Of a stretch of 64,000 nucleotides of DNA, positions 55,301 through 63,765 are shown in pieces. The position numbers were made by a program, and so were the translations under genes. The stretch is taken from NCBI GenBank assembly GCA_902635045.1, contig CACPMT010000001.1, positions 94,993 through 158,992 on the forward strand, written 5' to 3'. Position 1 is the first letter of the stretch, and each line of letters starts with the position of its first letter. The notes below the pieces were generated by a model. That model saw only the letters and a list, made by a program, of their open reading frames with translations. It was not told the origin of the DNA and made no database searches. Source of the stretch: an uncultured SAR86 cluster bacterium. GTDB lineage: Bacteria; Pseudomonadota; Gammaproteobacteria; Magnimaribacterales; AG-339-G14.

Positions 55301-56124
55301 CCCGAGCCAGTCGCGGTGCCAGTTACCGTATAATTAACAGATACATTTTGAGTTGCTGCATATGATAAATCTATATTCAAAGCTGCAGAAGAAACCGATT
55401 CAGCTCCACTTGAGCTTGTGCTACTAAACGCTACAGTTGGACTGGCCGCTCTAGTTATGACTCGAATATAGTCACCCGGCTTGCCGTTCTTCGAGCCAAT
55501 TCTAAGTATTCTCTTGTTAGAGCTAATTGATACCCAGTCCCCAGATGTAGTTGAGGCTGTTGTGCTGCTGCCATAGTGAACATGGTCCTCTGTCTGCCTT
55601 GCACTAAAACCACTATTACCACTATGGGGATAAGATGCGCCTTCTTTACTTATTTCGGCTAATTCCACAGTCATTGTTGGGTCTGTCCAGTATCCCAAAA
55701 TTTCATTTTCAAATTCTATTTCGCCAATATATGCGGTTCGATCATCTTTAGAGTTGTGTTGGCTGTTAATAAAAACTAGGTAAGAATTGGCTGGAGTAGT
55801 TCGAAAATTAATTGACGTAACACTTCCAGATGGCACATAACCAAGGCCACTAAAGCTGTATACAGTGTTGCATGCAGCGGAGTTTGGCGTTGATTGGCAG
55901 ATGTTTGTTCTTTCAGGGACAATTACAAAGTGCCCGTTACTTGCTTGCAGGCCTTCAGTGGTCTGTTTTCGGGCCTTCAGAATTGGGTTAGCATCAGTTT
56001 TTATTTCTACATATGTGTTAGTTGTTACAATGCCATCAGCATGAGCTTGCATAGATTGCAAACCGGCAAGTACTAGAAAAATACTAATACAAAAAGATCT
56101 AAACAAATCTAGCCTTATTTTCAT
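49330..56124 (-). CDS. Giant Calx-beta repeat autotransporter/adhesin, 2264 aa
   Basis: The protein has a signal peptide (residues 9-28), a unique N-terminal domain (about 30-225), 12 tandem Calx-beta domains of about 113 residues (about 229-1585), an Ig-like bacterial domain (about 1586-1695), and a thirteenth, diverged Calx-beta unit with a low-complexity acidic linker before it. The final 296 residues form an autotransporter beta-barrel ending in Phe. Each repeat ends with the DE.NETV..TL acidic motif and a DNDNPP linker, where calcium should bind. It is probably a calcium-stiffened surface adhesin. It has no serine-protease triad that I can see. Confidence 0.92.
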   Translation of the reverse strand: MKIRLDLFRSFCISIFLVLAGLQSMQAHADGIVTTNTYVEIKTDANPILKARKQTTEGLQASNGHFVIVPERTNICQSTPNSAACNTVYSFSGLGYVPSGSVTSINFRTTPANSYLVFINSQHNSKDDRTAYIGEIEFENEILGYWTDPTMTVELAEISKEGASYPHSGNSGFSARQTEDHVHYGSSTTASTTSGDWVSISSNKRILRIGSKNGKPGDYIRVITRAASPTVAFSSTSSSGAESVSSAALNIDLSYAATQNVSVNYTVTGTATGSGTDYTLASGSLTINAGLTSGSISIAGIVNDSVDEPNETVIVTLSSPTNATLGNNTVHTYTIIDNDNPPVVDFNTTTSNGAESSSSKDIAVDLSAASGKNVTVNYAVTGTATGSGTDYTLASGIATISPGSTSTNITIAGIVNDSLDEADETVVVTLSNPNNATLGSNSVHTYTITDNDNPPSVAFNTTTSSQAESVSSVDLTVDLSAASGQSVTVNYAVTGTATGSGTDYTLANGMASIAPGSTSTNITIAGIVNDSLDEANETVVVTLSSPTNATLGSNDAHTYTIVDNDNPPVVQFNATSSNGAESSSSTDITVDLSAASSQNVTVNYAVTGTATGSGTDYTLANGMASIAPGSTSTMITIGSIVNDSLNEANETVILTLSSPNNATLGSNSVHTYTITDNDSAPVVAFEVTSSDGLESVSSKDISVNLSEASGQSVTVNYAVTGTATGSGTDYTLADGMATIAAGSTSTNITIAGIVNDGTPDGGETVILTLSSPNNATLGSNNVHTYTILEPVGDRNISFASATSSGAESTSSKDIAVNLSATSAQNVTVDYVVTGTATGSGTDYTLANGMATIAPNSNSTNITIASIIDDSLDEANETVIVTLSNPSNADPGSIMVHTYTITDNDNPPVVDFNSTSSSRAESVSSESLTVDLSAASGKDVTVNYAVTGTATGSGTDYTLADSSLTIDAGATTGIIDISGIIDDSIDEANETVIVTLSNPSNATLGSDEVYTYTITDNDDPPVIDFNATNSSGAESVSSADLTVDLSAVSEQDATVNFVVTGTATGSGTDYTLANGSLTIDAGLTSGTISIAGIVNDSVDEADETVIVTLSSPGNATLGNDTVHTYTITDNDDPPVIDFNATSSSGAESSSSKDITVDLSAASGQDVTVNYAVTGTATGSGTDYTLANDTLTISAGATNGIITISNIIDDTADEDNETVILTLSSPNNATLGSDSVHTYTITDNDNAPEIDFNVSSSSGAESTSSASLTVDLSAASSQSITVDYAVTGTATGSGTDYTLANGKLTISAGATSGIITIAGIIDDSVDELNETVIVTLSNPTNASLGSKDTHTYTITDNDGQPTIDFGNSASSGAEDISSVALTVYLSAASSQNVTVNYAVTGTATGSGTDYTLANDTLTISAGATSGTITIAGIVNDELAEANETVIITLSGPSNAVLGNDSVHTYTIKDDDGIPEVAFSASTSTGSESVASRSLSVVIPFASLQQIAVDYSVTGGTAGSGTDYSLSSGSVLIEEGATSGTIVIPSIVDDSTEEADETIIITLSNPTNAILGSDIVHTVIINDNDFQEPVLTKTGPQDDSTGVPINSDIVLTFNKVVDCETGTIDIKAADNSSSFAVTLPNAIVTGCGTETITINLPADLEHDTEYYVLIENTAFDDIFGNSFNGISDITEFNFKTRIELTDPTLKQPVIDNAKAMNRIATRWVDQNINAISKRMTTSSRQGFRVNFDNNIIDSIKTSGANELDNNFIEEPLDDDFIKEPIVEFCTINSSGPKTASSLKIKVHLSKIAPEDIAIDFKITGSSAKENFSFGEGILDIEAGLKSAIIMIEGIPQDRFGFTPGDRKIIVSLLESSNALLGKNSVYTHTLTDDLKAWTDPNANYFCLTDFDDPSSYESIIAAQRYDQNKGLADPDSDNQISNLDIDREEVNTTLNTEQLKSAFKEWVSDPVTVTAEGELKEAIGDWSIWIDGEFGEFTLGKIKTSQRVLDERSFHLGIDKLSGDDGDLFGFALGLGETKPKDRNNNSNVESRNYSISTYGKFDNERNSLQYIFGIGRIEFDSDRLDRQELLKGEREANQLFGSLAFIRSLNNENNNWQISPYLRMDGSYTEFDKYSEIGGEAALTFDELTLSNAKASIGTDISYLFAESKYNAMPYISLEYGLDYSKTSSQNMYYNLEGPNTNYKLKLDDGMKAHNWEVDIGLMLEISRYLNTNIGCRWEGRSNYLSDFSGIDKNDISTSEVCFFELIGNF
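51373..55440 (-). repeat. Tandem array of about 12 in-frame 339-base Calx-beta repeats
   Basis: The repeats code for about 113 residues each. A core block encoding TGTATGSGTDYTLA is nearly unchanged at DNA and protein level from unit 1 to unit 11, while the flanks and the twelfth unit vary more. This looks like repeated duplication with gene conversion. Misassembly of copy number is possible. Confidence 0.9.
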
Positions 56125-56213
56125 TATTTAAGTAGCTTTTCCCCGAATGATTTCCGAACTGAATTATATATAAATTATAAAAATTTACATATTTCTCTTT
56201 AAATAAATTTATT

Positions 56214-56900
56214 TTATCGCCTTAGTAATATAACGATCCAACGACTTAGATTTAAGATGTCGGCTAACGCAGCCGAAACATAAGTTAGAGCTGCTGCTCT
56301 CAAGACACTACTAACGGCTTTTTCGTTTGACTGCGATACGTAGTTACCTTCTCTCAAAATAGGCAGCGCTTTGGAAAAACTTGCGTCAAATTCGATTGGC
56401 AGAGTCACTGCGTGGACCATCATGCGAGCGATAAAACCGGAGAGCCCTAAAAAAAGTAATAAAGAAAATGGCATTGGGTGCCGCGTAACAATACCGATCA
56501 CTGGTGACAAAGAGATTATAGCAGCACTCCAACGGGCCACCTTATCAACAACCGGAACCATCTTTGTTCTAGCAGCCAGACGTTTATCGCCTTGCTGATG
56601 CTGGATTGCGTGTCCAACCTCATGCGCTGCAATTGCAATTGCGGTTAACGATTTAGATTCGTAATGCTCTGGCAAAAGCCTAACTTTTTTTTCAATTGGA
56701 TCGTAGTGATCTCCGAGCTCAGTTACTTCGACCTTCACATCTTTTAAAGAGAATCGCTCAATTAAATGCTTTGCAAGCTCTCCGCCAGTGCCAGGCATTT
56801 CTGGCTGTTGCGATGAATGCCTTCTCATCACCAACTTCACCCACAAAGAAGGTCCAAATATCAATGCTAAAACTAAAAGCACTCCTGTTGCTAAAACCAT
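56214..56900 (-). CDS. Membrane zinc metallopeptidase, YugP/Zn_peptidase_2-like
   Basis: The 228-residue protein has an N-terminal membrane helix (residues 3-22), the zinc motif HEVGH at 93-97 and two hydrophobic segments around 125-165. This is the YugP-type neutral zinc peptidase family; substrates are unknown. AAGGA lies before ATG. It follows the Nmad3 gene on the same strand after 19 bases, so the two are likely co-transcribed. Confidence 0.87.
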   Translation of the reverse strand: MVLATGVLLVLALIFGPSLWVKLVMRRHSSQQPEMPGTGGELAKHLIERFSLKDVKVEVTELGDHYDPIEKKVRLLPEHYESKSLTAIAIAAHEVGHAIQHQQGDKRLAARTKMVPVVDKVARWSAAIISLSPVIGIVTRHPMPFSLLLFLGLSGFIARMMVHAVTLPIEFDASFSKALPILREGNYVSQSNEKAVSSVLRAAALTYVSAALADILNLSRWIVILLRR

Positions 56901-56919
56901 GTTTTATTTTCCTTATTAA

Positions 56920-57717
56920 TTAACCGTATTTTTTTATTAGGTTCACTGCCCACTTCATTACACTTGGATTTTTCTCAATGTCAAGGATGAACTCTTGTCC
57001 AAACCCTTTATAGAAGATTTTAGATTCTTTTTCGTTATCCCACTTCATTCTATTTAAGAATAGTCCTTCTGTATTTGAAAAATATTTTGAAGGCAGTTTC
57101 CATCTAGATCGTGTTTTATTTGCTTCAGTCAAAATTAAATCGTTATGTGTCTTTTTGAATAAACCATGGCCCTTGTTAAAAACTTTTTTTCCATTTATCT
57201 CTAAAGTTTTTTTGCCTACATAGATAGTATTGTTTAAAAATTTAGAGGTATCGCCATACCCATGAGGATGGGCAATATTCTTTTTTTTAAGATATGCGGT
57301 TATTGCTTCGGACCCTTCGATTATTTCTCTTATTTGCAGCCACCCAAAAAGATGATGCAAATCCCTTCCCTTAATTGAAAAATTCTTAAACCATCCAAAG
57401 AATAAGAATAAATCTCCTGGACCTACATTATTATTTTTTAATTCTGTTTGAGACGAACCTGCTTGACCGAAAATACCAACATCCTCATTAAGCAACGGGT
57501 CATGATGACAATAATCTGTAGGTTTAACTTTGGCAGATACCTTTTTTAATAATTCAGTACCTGATATTCCATAAAGGTTTAAATCTTTATACTTTTTTGG
57601 TGATGGGTGATTTTGAGGAATCGGTATAGAAAAGATCCTTCCATCGCTAAGTATAGGCGACGCACTTCCGCCTGCTCTAGCATCAAATCCTTTTCTGCTA
57701 AGAATTATTCTTTTCAA
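56920..57717 (-). CDS. Nucleotide modification-associated domain 3 (Nmad3) protein
   Basis: The 265-residue protein matches the Nmad3 pattern: RIILSRKGFDARAGGSASPIL at the N-terminus (split here by family position), HHDPLL, DVGIFGQAGSSQTEL and GPGDLFLFFGWF. These domains were defined by association with DNA or nucleotide hypermodification systems in phages and bacteria, and no reaction has been shown for this one as far as I know. The start must be TTG 57717, because the frame has no ATG between it and an upstream stop. No kinase or methylase partner gene is next to it. Confidence 0.75.
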   Translation of the reverse strand: MKRIILSRKGFDARAGGSASPILSDGRIFSIPIPQNHPSPKKYKDLNLYGISGTELLKKVSAKVKPTDYCHHDPLLNEDVGIFGQAGSSQTELKNNNVGPGDLFLFFGWFKNFSIKGRDLHHLFGWLQIREIIEGSEAITAYLKKKNIAHPHGYGDTSKFLNNTIYVGKKTLEINGKKVFNKGHGLFKKTHNDLILTEANKTRSRWKLPSKYFSNTEGLFLNRMKWDNEKESKIFYKGFGQEFILDIEKNPSVMKWAVNLIKKYG

Positions 57718-57799
57718 CTTTTGTAAATAAAAACTCCACCTGAGGATCTATTTCACCGTGACGATTACAGTCAGAGTAGTGATTTAACATATCATTAAT

Positions 57800-58627
57800 T
57801 TAATACTTTATTGTTATACCTGCGCCGTATACATTATCAGAAGCAGTTGCTTTAAATTTAAAAGAATATTTGTCATCAAACACTCCGCCATAACCAACAC
57901 CGATTGCCAATCTTTCTTTTTCAGAAAAACTTCCAGCACCTACTCCAAATGAAAATCCTTCATCTGCAATATCTATGTGACTCATTGCAATTGTAGAGGC
58001 AATTCCTGCTGATAAACTTTTCCCGTTTATGAGCAGGTCACTACCGTTAGTTACATTTATATCGATTTTATTTCCACTGGCATCTGTAGCATATAGTTCT
58101 TGAACTCCGTTTCTCTCTACTGTGACTAAGGAATTTTCACCTATGTGTGTCTCACCGCTAGAAGTAGTTTTAATAATAGTTTTGCCATCAGAATCTTTTA
58201 TTTCGGTATCTGAAGAACTATTAGATATTGTGATTCCGTTATTAGCATCGCCAACTTGAGTTTCTTCAGCAGCATTTTTAAAAATTAAATCTTTTCCTGT
58301 CCAAGGTGTTTGAAATACTGTTTGAAAATCGCTATCCACGCTTGCAAGAGTAGTTAATTCGTTCGTTTTTGGATTAAATTTTATATATACGCCTTGAGAA
58401 TCTTTTAAAAATAAATTTCCATTGTAAGAATCTAAAAAAGACGCGCCTGGTTGCCAGAATCCAGATGGGAAAGCAAAATCCTTAACCAGTGTAGATGCTC
58501 CGGTTTCTTGATTAATTGTATATATTTCATTTTTTTGAGTAGAAGCGTTGTATTTAACTCCTAAAAAATTTTCAACAGCAAATATTTGATTCGATAAAAT
58601 TATCGTTATTAATATTAATTTTTTCAT
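57800..58627 (-). CDS. Secreted protein with YadA-like C-terminal anchor
   Basis: A signal peptide (residues 3-17) leads to an N-terminal region of beta-strands (LGVKYNASTQKNEIYTINQETG and similar) and a middle with short repeats such as THIGENSLVTV. The last about 75 residues, AGIASTIAMSHIDIA through GVGYGGVFDDKYSFKFKA to a terminal Tyr, resemble the trimeric YadA membrane anchor. At 275 residues it is very small for a trimeric autotransporter. AAGGAG precedes ATG, and TATAAA lies 19 bases ahead of that. The role is probably surface attachment. Confidence 0.68.
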   Translation of the reverse strand: MKKLILITIILSNQIFAVENFLGVKYNASTQKNEIYTINQETGASTLVKDFAFPSGFWQPGASFLDSYNGNLFLKDSQGVYIKFNPKTNELTTLASVDSDFQTVFQTPWTGKDLIFKNAAEETQVGDANNGITISNSSSDTEIKDSDGKTIIKTTSSGETHIGENSLVTVERNGVQELYATDASGNKIDINVTNGSDLLINGKSLSAGIASTIAMSHIDIADEGFSFGVGAGSFSEKERLAIGVGYGGVFDDKYSFKFKATASDNVYGAGITIKY

Positions 58628-58738
58628 ATTTTCTCCTTTTATGAATAATTTTATATTGCCCTCTAAAAAGAAAAATTAAAAGTTTTAAGAATCTAAAATG
58701 TTGTCGTTTTTGCTGTGATGTTTAATCACTACTCGGAC

Positions 58739-60565
58739 TTACTCTACCGTGACTGACTTAGCCAAGTTTCTTGGCTGATCAATATCGGTGCCTCTCAATA
58801 ATGCAACCTCATAAGAAAGAATTTGAAGTGGAATTGAATAAAGTATTGGAGTTAATAAGAAATCGCAATCTGGCATGCTGACGTATTGACCTGATGATAA
58901 CTCTAGTTTTTCTTTGGCGTTGCCGAAGACATAAAGGGCTCCGCCTCTTGCTTTGACTTCTTCTAAATTTGAAACAAGTTTTTCTGCCAATTCGTGCTCT
59001 GGCGCAATCGCTACCACTGGCATTTCTTCATCAATTAATGCAAGAGGACCATGTTTGAGCTCACCTGCCGGATAAGCTTCAGCATGAATATAAGAAATCT
59101 CTTTTAATTTTAAGGCGCCCTCTTTCGCAATCGGATAGAAAATACCTCTGCCAAGGAAAAGAGCATTGTTTTTATTAGCTATTTCAGATGCAAAACTTGT
59201 GATTTCGTCTTTCAATAAAAGAGCTTCAGATATTTTTTCTGGTAAGGTTCTTAAGGCCTTAATAATTCGACCTCGAAGCCTCGGATTTTTTCCTGATGCT
59301 TTTGCCAAAGCCAAGGTCAACAACATCAAAGCAACCAATTGGGTGGTAAAACATTTAGTAGAGGCTACACCTATTTCTTGACCAGCATTAGTCAACAGCA
59401 AATAATCAGCTTCTCTTGCTAGGGAACTCGTAGGAGTATTACAAATTCCCAAAGTTGCTAAATAGTCTTTTTCTTTGGCATATCTTAGAGCCGCCAAAGT
59501 ATCTGCTGTTTCTCCAGACTGCGATATAGCAATTAATAACGTATCTTCGTCAATATAAGGATTTTTATACCTGTACTCACTTGCGTAATCCATTTGAGTG
59601 GGCAATCCAGAGATGGCAGAAAACCAATTAGCTGCTACTCTTCCTGCATGCAATGCGGTGCCGCAAGCCACTATTTGAACTCTCTTGACTTTTGCAAGCA
59701 AATCCGAAGAGCCTTCGCCAAAAATATTATCTAACACATCTTCCCCACCGATCCTGCCATCTAAGGTGTTAAGAATAGCGCCAGGCTGTTCAAATATTTC
59801 TTTTTCCATGTAGTGTCTGAAGTTTCCCTTTGAAGACGCTTCTGCATTAACATCTATAGATAACTCTTCACGATTGGTTAATTTATCTTGCACATCATAA
59901 ATTTCTACTTGATCAGAAGATATTCTTGCTACATCGCCATCTTCCATAATTAAGAAGTTTTTTGTTAATTCCGCTAAAGCCAAAGGATCGGACGCGGCAA
60001 AGTTTTCTTTTTTACCTAAGCCAATCACTAATGGAGATCTATTTCTAGCAAGTACAAGATTATCGGGGTCTTTTTGATCAAGCGCAGCAATAGCATAAGC
60101 TCCTTCCAATTTATTTTTTAAAGCTTGCATGGCCGTTAATAAAGAATCATTTGATTTTAAAAAATGATCAAGCAAGTGGGCAATTAATTCAGAGTCTGTC
60201 TTTGAATAAAAAGTATAGTCCTGAGCAGTCAACTCGTTTTTAAGCTCAAGATAATTTTCAATGATTCCATTATGGACGATAAAAACTCGGTTGTTAGATT
60301 GATGAGGGTGAGCATTGATTTCGGAAGGTTCGCCATGAGTCGCCCAACGAGTGTGAGCTATACCGACTTTGCCTTTGGGCTTTTCCGATTTCATTTTTTC
60401 TTCTAAAAGGTTTACTTTGCCCAAAGTTCTGAGATGAGCAACATCGCTCTCAACATGCATAGCAATTCCTGCAGAATCATAGCCTCGATATTCCATTTTA
60501 TAGAGCCCTTTGATAAGAAGCTTACCCACGCTTCTATCGGTTGCTGCCGCAATAATTCCGCACAT
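58739..60565 (-). CDS. glmS: Glutamine-fructose-6-phosphate aminotransferase GlmS
   Basis: GlmS makes glucosamine-6-phosphate from fructose-6-phosphate and glutamine, the first committed step toward UDP-GlcNAc. The N-terminal nucleophile Cys2 is in MCGIIAAATDRSV, and MEYRGYDSAGIA follows. Two SIS sugar-isomerase domains contain SQSGETADTLAAL and KEGALKLKEISY, and the C-terminus ends AKSVTVE. 608 residues is normal. Its ATG overlaps the glmU stop by one base (TAATG). I saw no ribozyme in the short leader. Confidence 0.96.
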   Translation of the reverse strand: MCGIIAAATDRSVGKLLIKGLYKMEYRGYDSAGIAMHVESDVAHLRTLGKVNLLEEKMKSEKPKGKVGIAHTRWATHGEPSEINAHPHQSNNRVFIVHNGIIENYLELKNELTAQDYTFYSKTDSELIAHLLDHFLKSNDSLLTAMQALKNKLEGAYAIAALDQKDPDNLVLARNRSPLVIGLGKKENFAASDPLALAELTKNFLIMEDGDVARISSDQVEIYDVQDKLTNREELSIDVNAEASSKGNFRHYMEKEIFEQPGAILNTLDGRIGGEDVLDNIFGEGSSDLLAKVKRVQIVACGTALHAGRVAANWFSAISGLPTQMDYASEYRYKNPYIDEDTLLIAISQSGETADTLAALRYAKEKDYLATLGICNTPTSSLAREADYLLLTNAGQEIGVASTKCFTTQLVALMLLTLALAKASGKNPRLRGRIIKALRTLPEKISEALLLKDEITSFASEIANKNNALFLGRGIFYPIAKEGALKLKEISYIHAEAYPAGELKHGPLALIDEEMPVVAIAPEHELAEKLVSNLEEVKARGGALYVFGNAKEKLELSSGQYVSMPDCDFLLTPILYSIPLQILSYEVALLRGTDIDQPRNLAKSVTVE

Positions 60566-61911
60566 TATCTTTTCTTAATATTTTTTTGCCTGTTTCTGGC
60601 CAAAGCCAATTTGTTATCTGGAACATCTTGAGTTATTACTGAACCCGCACCAATCATACTATTCTTTCCGATTTTAAGTGGCGCTATAAGCGAAGAGTTT
60701 GAGCCGATAAAAGCTCCAGAACCAACGTTTGTTTTGTTTTTTCTTTTTCCATCATAATTAACAAAAATTGTACCCGCGCCGATGTTTATTTCTGGTTCCA
60801 ATACGCCATCTCCGATGTAGGTCAGATGCTTTGCTTTTGTTTTTTTGCCAATTTTACTTCTTTTGATTTCAACAAAATTTCCTACCTCCACATCTTGTTC
60901 GAGTTCGGCCCCTGGGCCAACATGAGCGAACGGACCAATGGCTGAATTATCGCCAATTTGAGAATTTTCTATTACCGAATAAGGCTCTACTTTAACTTTT
61001 TTATTCAATTTTGAGTCTTTTATGACTGCGCCTGCTGAGATAGTGCAATCATTTCCAATAGAAACGCTTCCTTGCAAAACCACATTGATATCAATAAATA
61101 CGTTTTTGCCAATATTTATTTCGCCTCTAAAATCTACTCGATTAACATCGGCAAATTTAACCCCCTTTTCCATGAAACTTTTTGCCATTTCTTTTTGATA
61201 GATACGCTCTAAATTTTGCAACTCTTGAGTGTCATTAGCGCCTAATAATTCTTCAGAGTCTCCAAGATTTATTGCTGTTATCTTTTTTTCTTCATTGTGA
61301 CAACAAGAAACAACATCCGTTAAATAGTATTCCTTGGCGGCATTATTATTTTTGAGTTTGGGCAACCAACCTTTCAAATTTTTAGATGAGGTAGCCATAA
61401 TTCCTGAATTAACCTCAGTAATTTTTCTCTCACTAGCAGATGCATCTTTTTCTTCAACTATGCCGACTACCTTTGAATTAGCTTGTCTGATAATCCTACC
61501 CAAGCCTTTTGGATTGGACGCTTCAAAAGTTAAAAGAGACAAATTATCTCCGGAAGTTCTTGAAATAAGTTTTTTTAAAGTTTTAATTTTTACCAAAGGC
61601 CCATCGCCGTAAAGCACAACTACACAGGAGTTAGGCCTTAAACTCGGTAAAGTTTGTTTGACTGCATGGCCCGTTCCAAGTTGCTTTCTTTGTAGAACCC
61701 AATTGGTAGATCTAGGTGCTTTTACAAAAGATTGAATGAGTTTGCTTTGACCGCCGACTACTATATGAAGTTTTGACTTCTTAATTTGAGAGCAAGTATC
61801 GATTACATGTTGCAAAAGCGGTTTGTTGCCTAAAGGCTGAAGAACTTTGGGTAAATTAGACTGCATCCTTTTCCCTTGTCCAGCAGCTAATATGATTATG
61901 TCGACATTCAT
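60565..61911 (-). CDS. glmU: Bifunctional GlmU: glucosamine-1-P acetyltransferase / GlcNAc-1-P uridyltransferase
   Basis: GlmU acetylates glucosamine-1-phosphate and then joins it to UTP, giving UDP-GlcNAc. The N-terminal pyrophosphorylase domain has LAAGQGKRM and KVLQPLG; the C-terminal half is a left-handed beta-helix of hexapeptide repeats (IGPFAHVGPGAEL, VNYDGKRK). I set the start at ATG 61911 (448 residues); an in-frame TTG five codons earlier lies inside a hairpin. It follows atpC, the usual gammaproteobacterial order. Confidence 0.95.
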   Translation of the reverse strand: MNVDIIILAAGQGKRMQSNLPKVLQPLGNKPLLQHVIDTCSQIKKSKLHIVVGGQSKLIQSFVKAPRSTNWVLQRKQLGTGHAVKQTLPSLRPNSCVVVLYGDGPLVKIKTLKKLISRTSGDNLSLLTFEASNPKGLGRIIRQANSKVVGIVEEKDASASERKITEVNSGIMATSSKNLKGWLPKLKNNNAAKEYYLTDVVSCCHNEEKKITAINLGDSEELLGANDTQELQNLERIYQKEMAKSFMEKGVKFADVNRVDFRGEINIGKNVFIDINVVLQGSVSIGNDCTISAGAVIKDSKLNKKVKVEPYSVIENSQIGDNSAIGPFAHVGPGAELEQDVEVGNFVEIKRSKIGKKTKAKHLTYIGDGVLEPEINIGAGTIFVNYDGKRKNKTNVGSGAFIGSNSSLIAPLKIGKNSMIGAGSVITQDVPDNKLALARNRQKNIKKR

Positions 61912-61920
61912 TTTAAAAGA

Positions 61921-61937
61921 AGCCAATAAAATTGGCT
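61921..61937 (-). terminator. Weak hairpin between atpC and glmU
   Basis: On the minus strand AGCCAAT and ATTGGCT pair perfectly around TTT, and TCTTTT follows. The stem is short and AT-rich, so it may be a partial terminator or attenuator between the ATP synthase operon and glmU, whose ATG lies nine bases downstream. Confidence 0.5.
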
Positions 61938-61953
61938 TATGGGAGGTATTTAA

Positions 61954-62367
61954 CTACTTCTTGCGTAATTTACGCAAGGTTTGAAGTCTTGCAGCAGCTT
62001 CGGCTAATTCAGCTCTTGCTCTTGAGAAATCTAAATCGGAATCTGCATTTTCCTTAATTTTTTCAGCTGCTTCTCTGGCTTTTTCAGCTTGTTCTTCGTC
62101 AATGTCTTCAGCTCTAATTGCAACATCTGACAAAAGAGTCACCACATCAGGCTGAACTTCTATGAAACCACCGGATAAAAAGAATACTTCTTCCTCACCA
62201 TTCTCTTTAACTATTTTTACTGGCCCAGGCTTAATACCGGTTAAAAGTTGTGAGTGTCCAGGCGTAATTCCCAATTCACCCATTGATCCTGTCGCAACAA
62301 CCATGGAAACGCTCTCGGAAAAAATTTCTTTTTCGGCACTTACAATGCTGCATAGGATGGTAGACAT
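61954..62367 (-). CDS. atpC: ATP synthase F1 epsilon subunit AtpC
   Basis: The epsilon subunit links the rotor gamma subunit to regulation of F1-ATPase. The 137-residue protein has the beta-sandwich N-domain (MVVATGSMGELGITPGHSQL, FFLSGGFIEVQPDVVTLL) and a helical C-terminal hairpin (ARAELAEAAARLQTLRKL). It starts three bases after atpD and is followed by the atpC-glmU hairpin. Confidence 0.96.
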   Translation of the reverse strand: MSTILCSIVSAEKEIFSESVSMVVATGSMGELGITPGHSQLLTGIKPGPVKIVKENGEEEVFFLSGGFIEVQPDVVTLLSDVAIRAEDIDEEQAEKAREAAEKIKENADSDLDFSRARAELAEAAARLQTLRKLRKK

Positions 62368-62370
62368 GCT

Positions 62371-63765
<1,395 letters not shown>

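Noticed and set aside
51373-55440. Regular repeats that could be mistaken for a CRISPR array or satellite DNA
   Set aside because: The period is about 339 bases, the reading frame stays open throughout and each unit encodes a Calx-beta domain.
58628-58738. GTGAT/ATCAC hairpin downstream of glmS as a terminator, and the same gap as a small RNA
   Set aside because: The stem is five pairs with no following T-run, and I see no other conserved structure.
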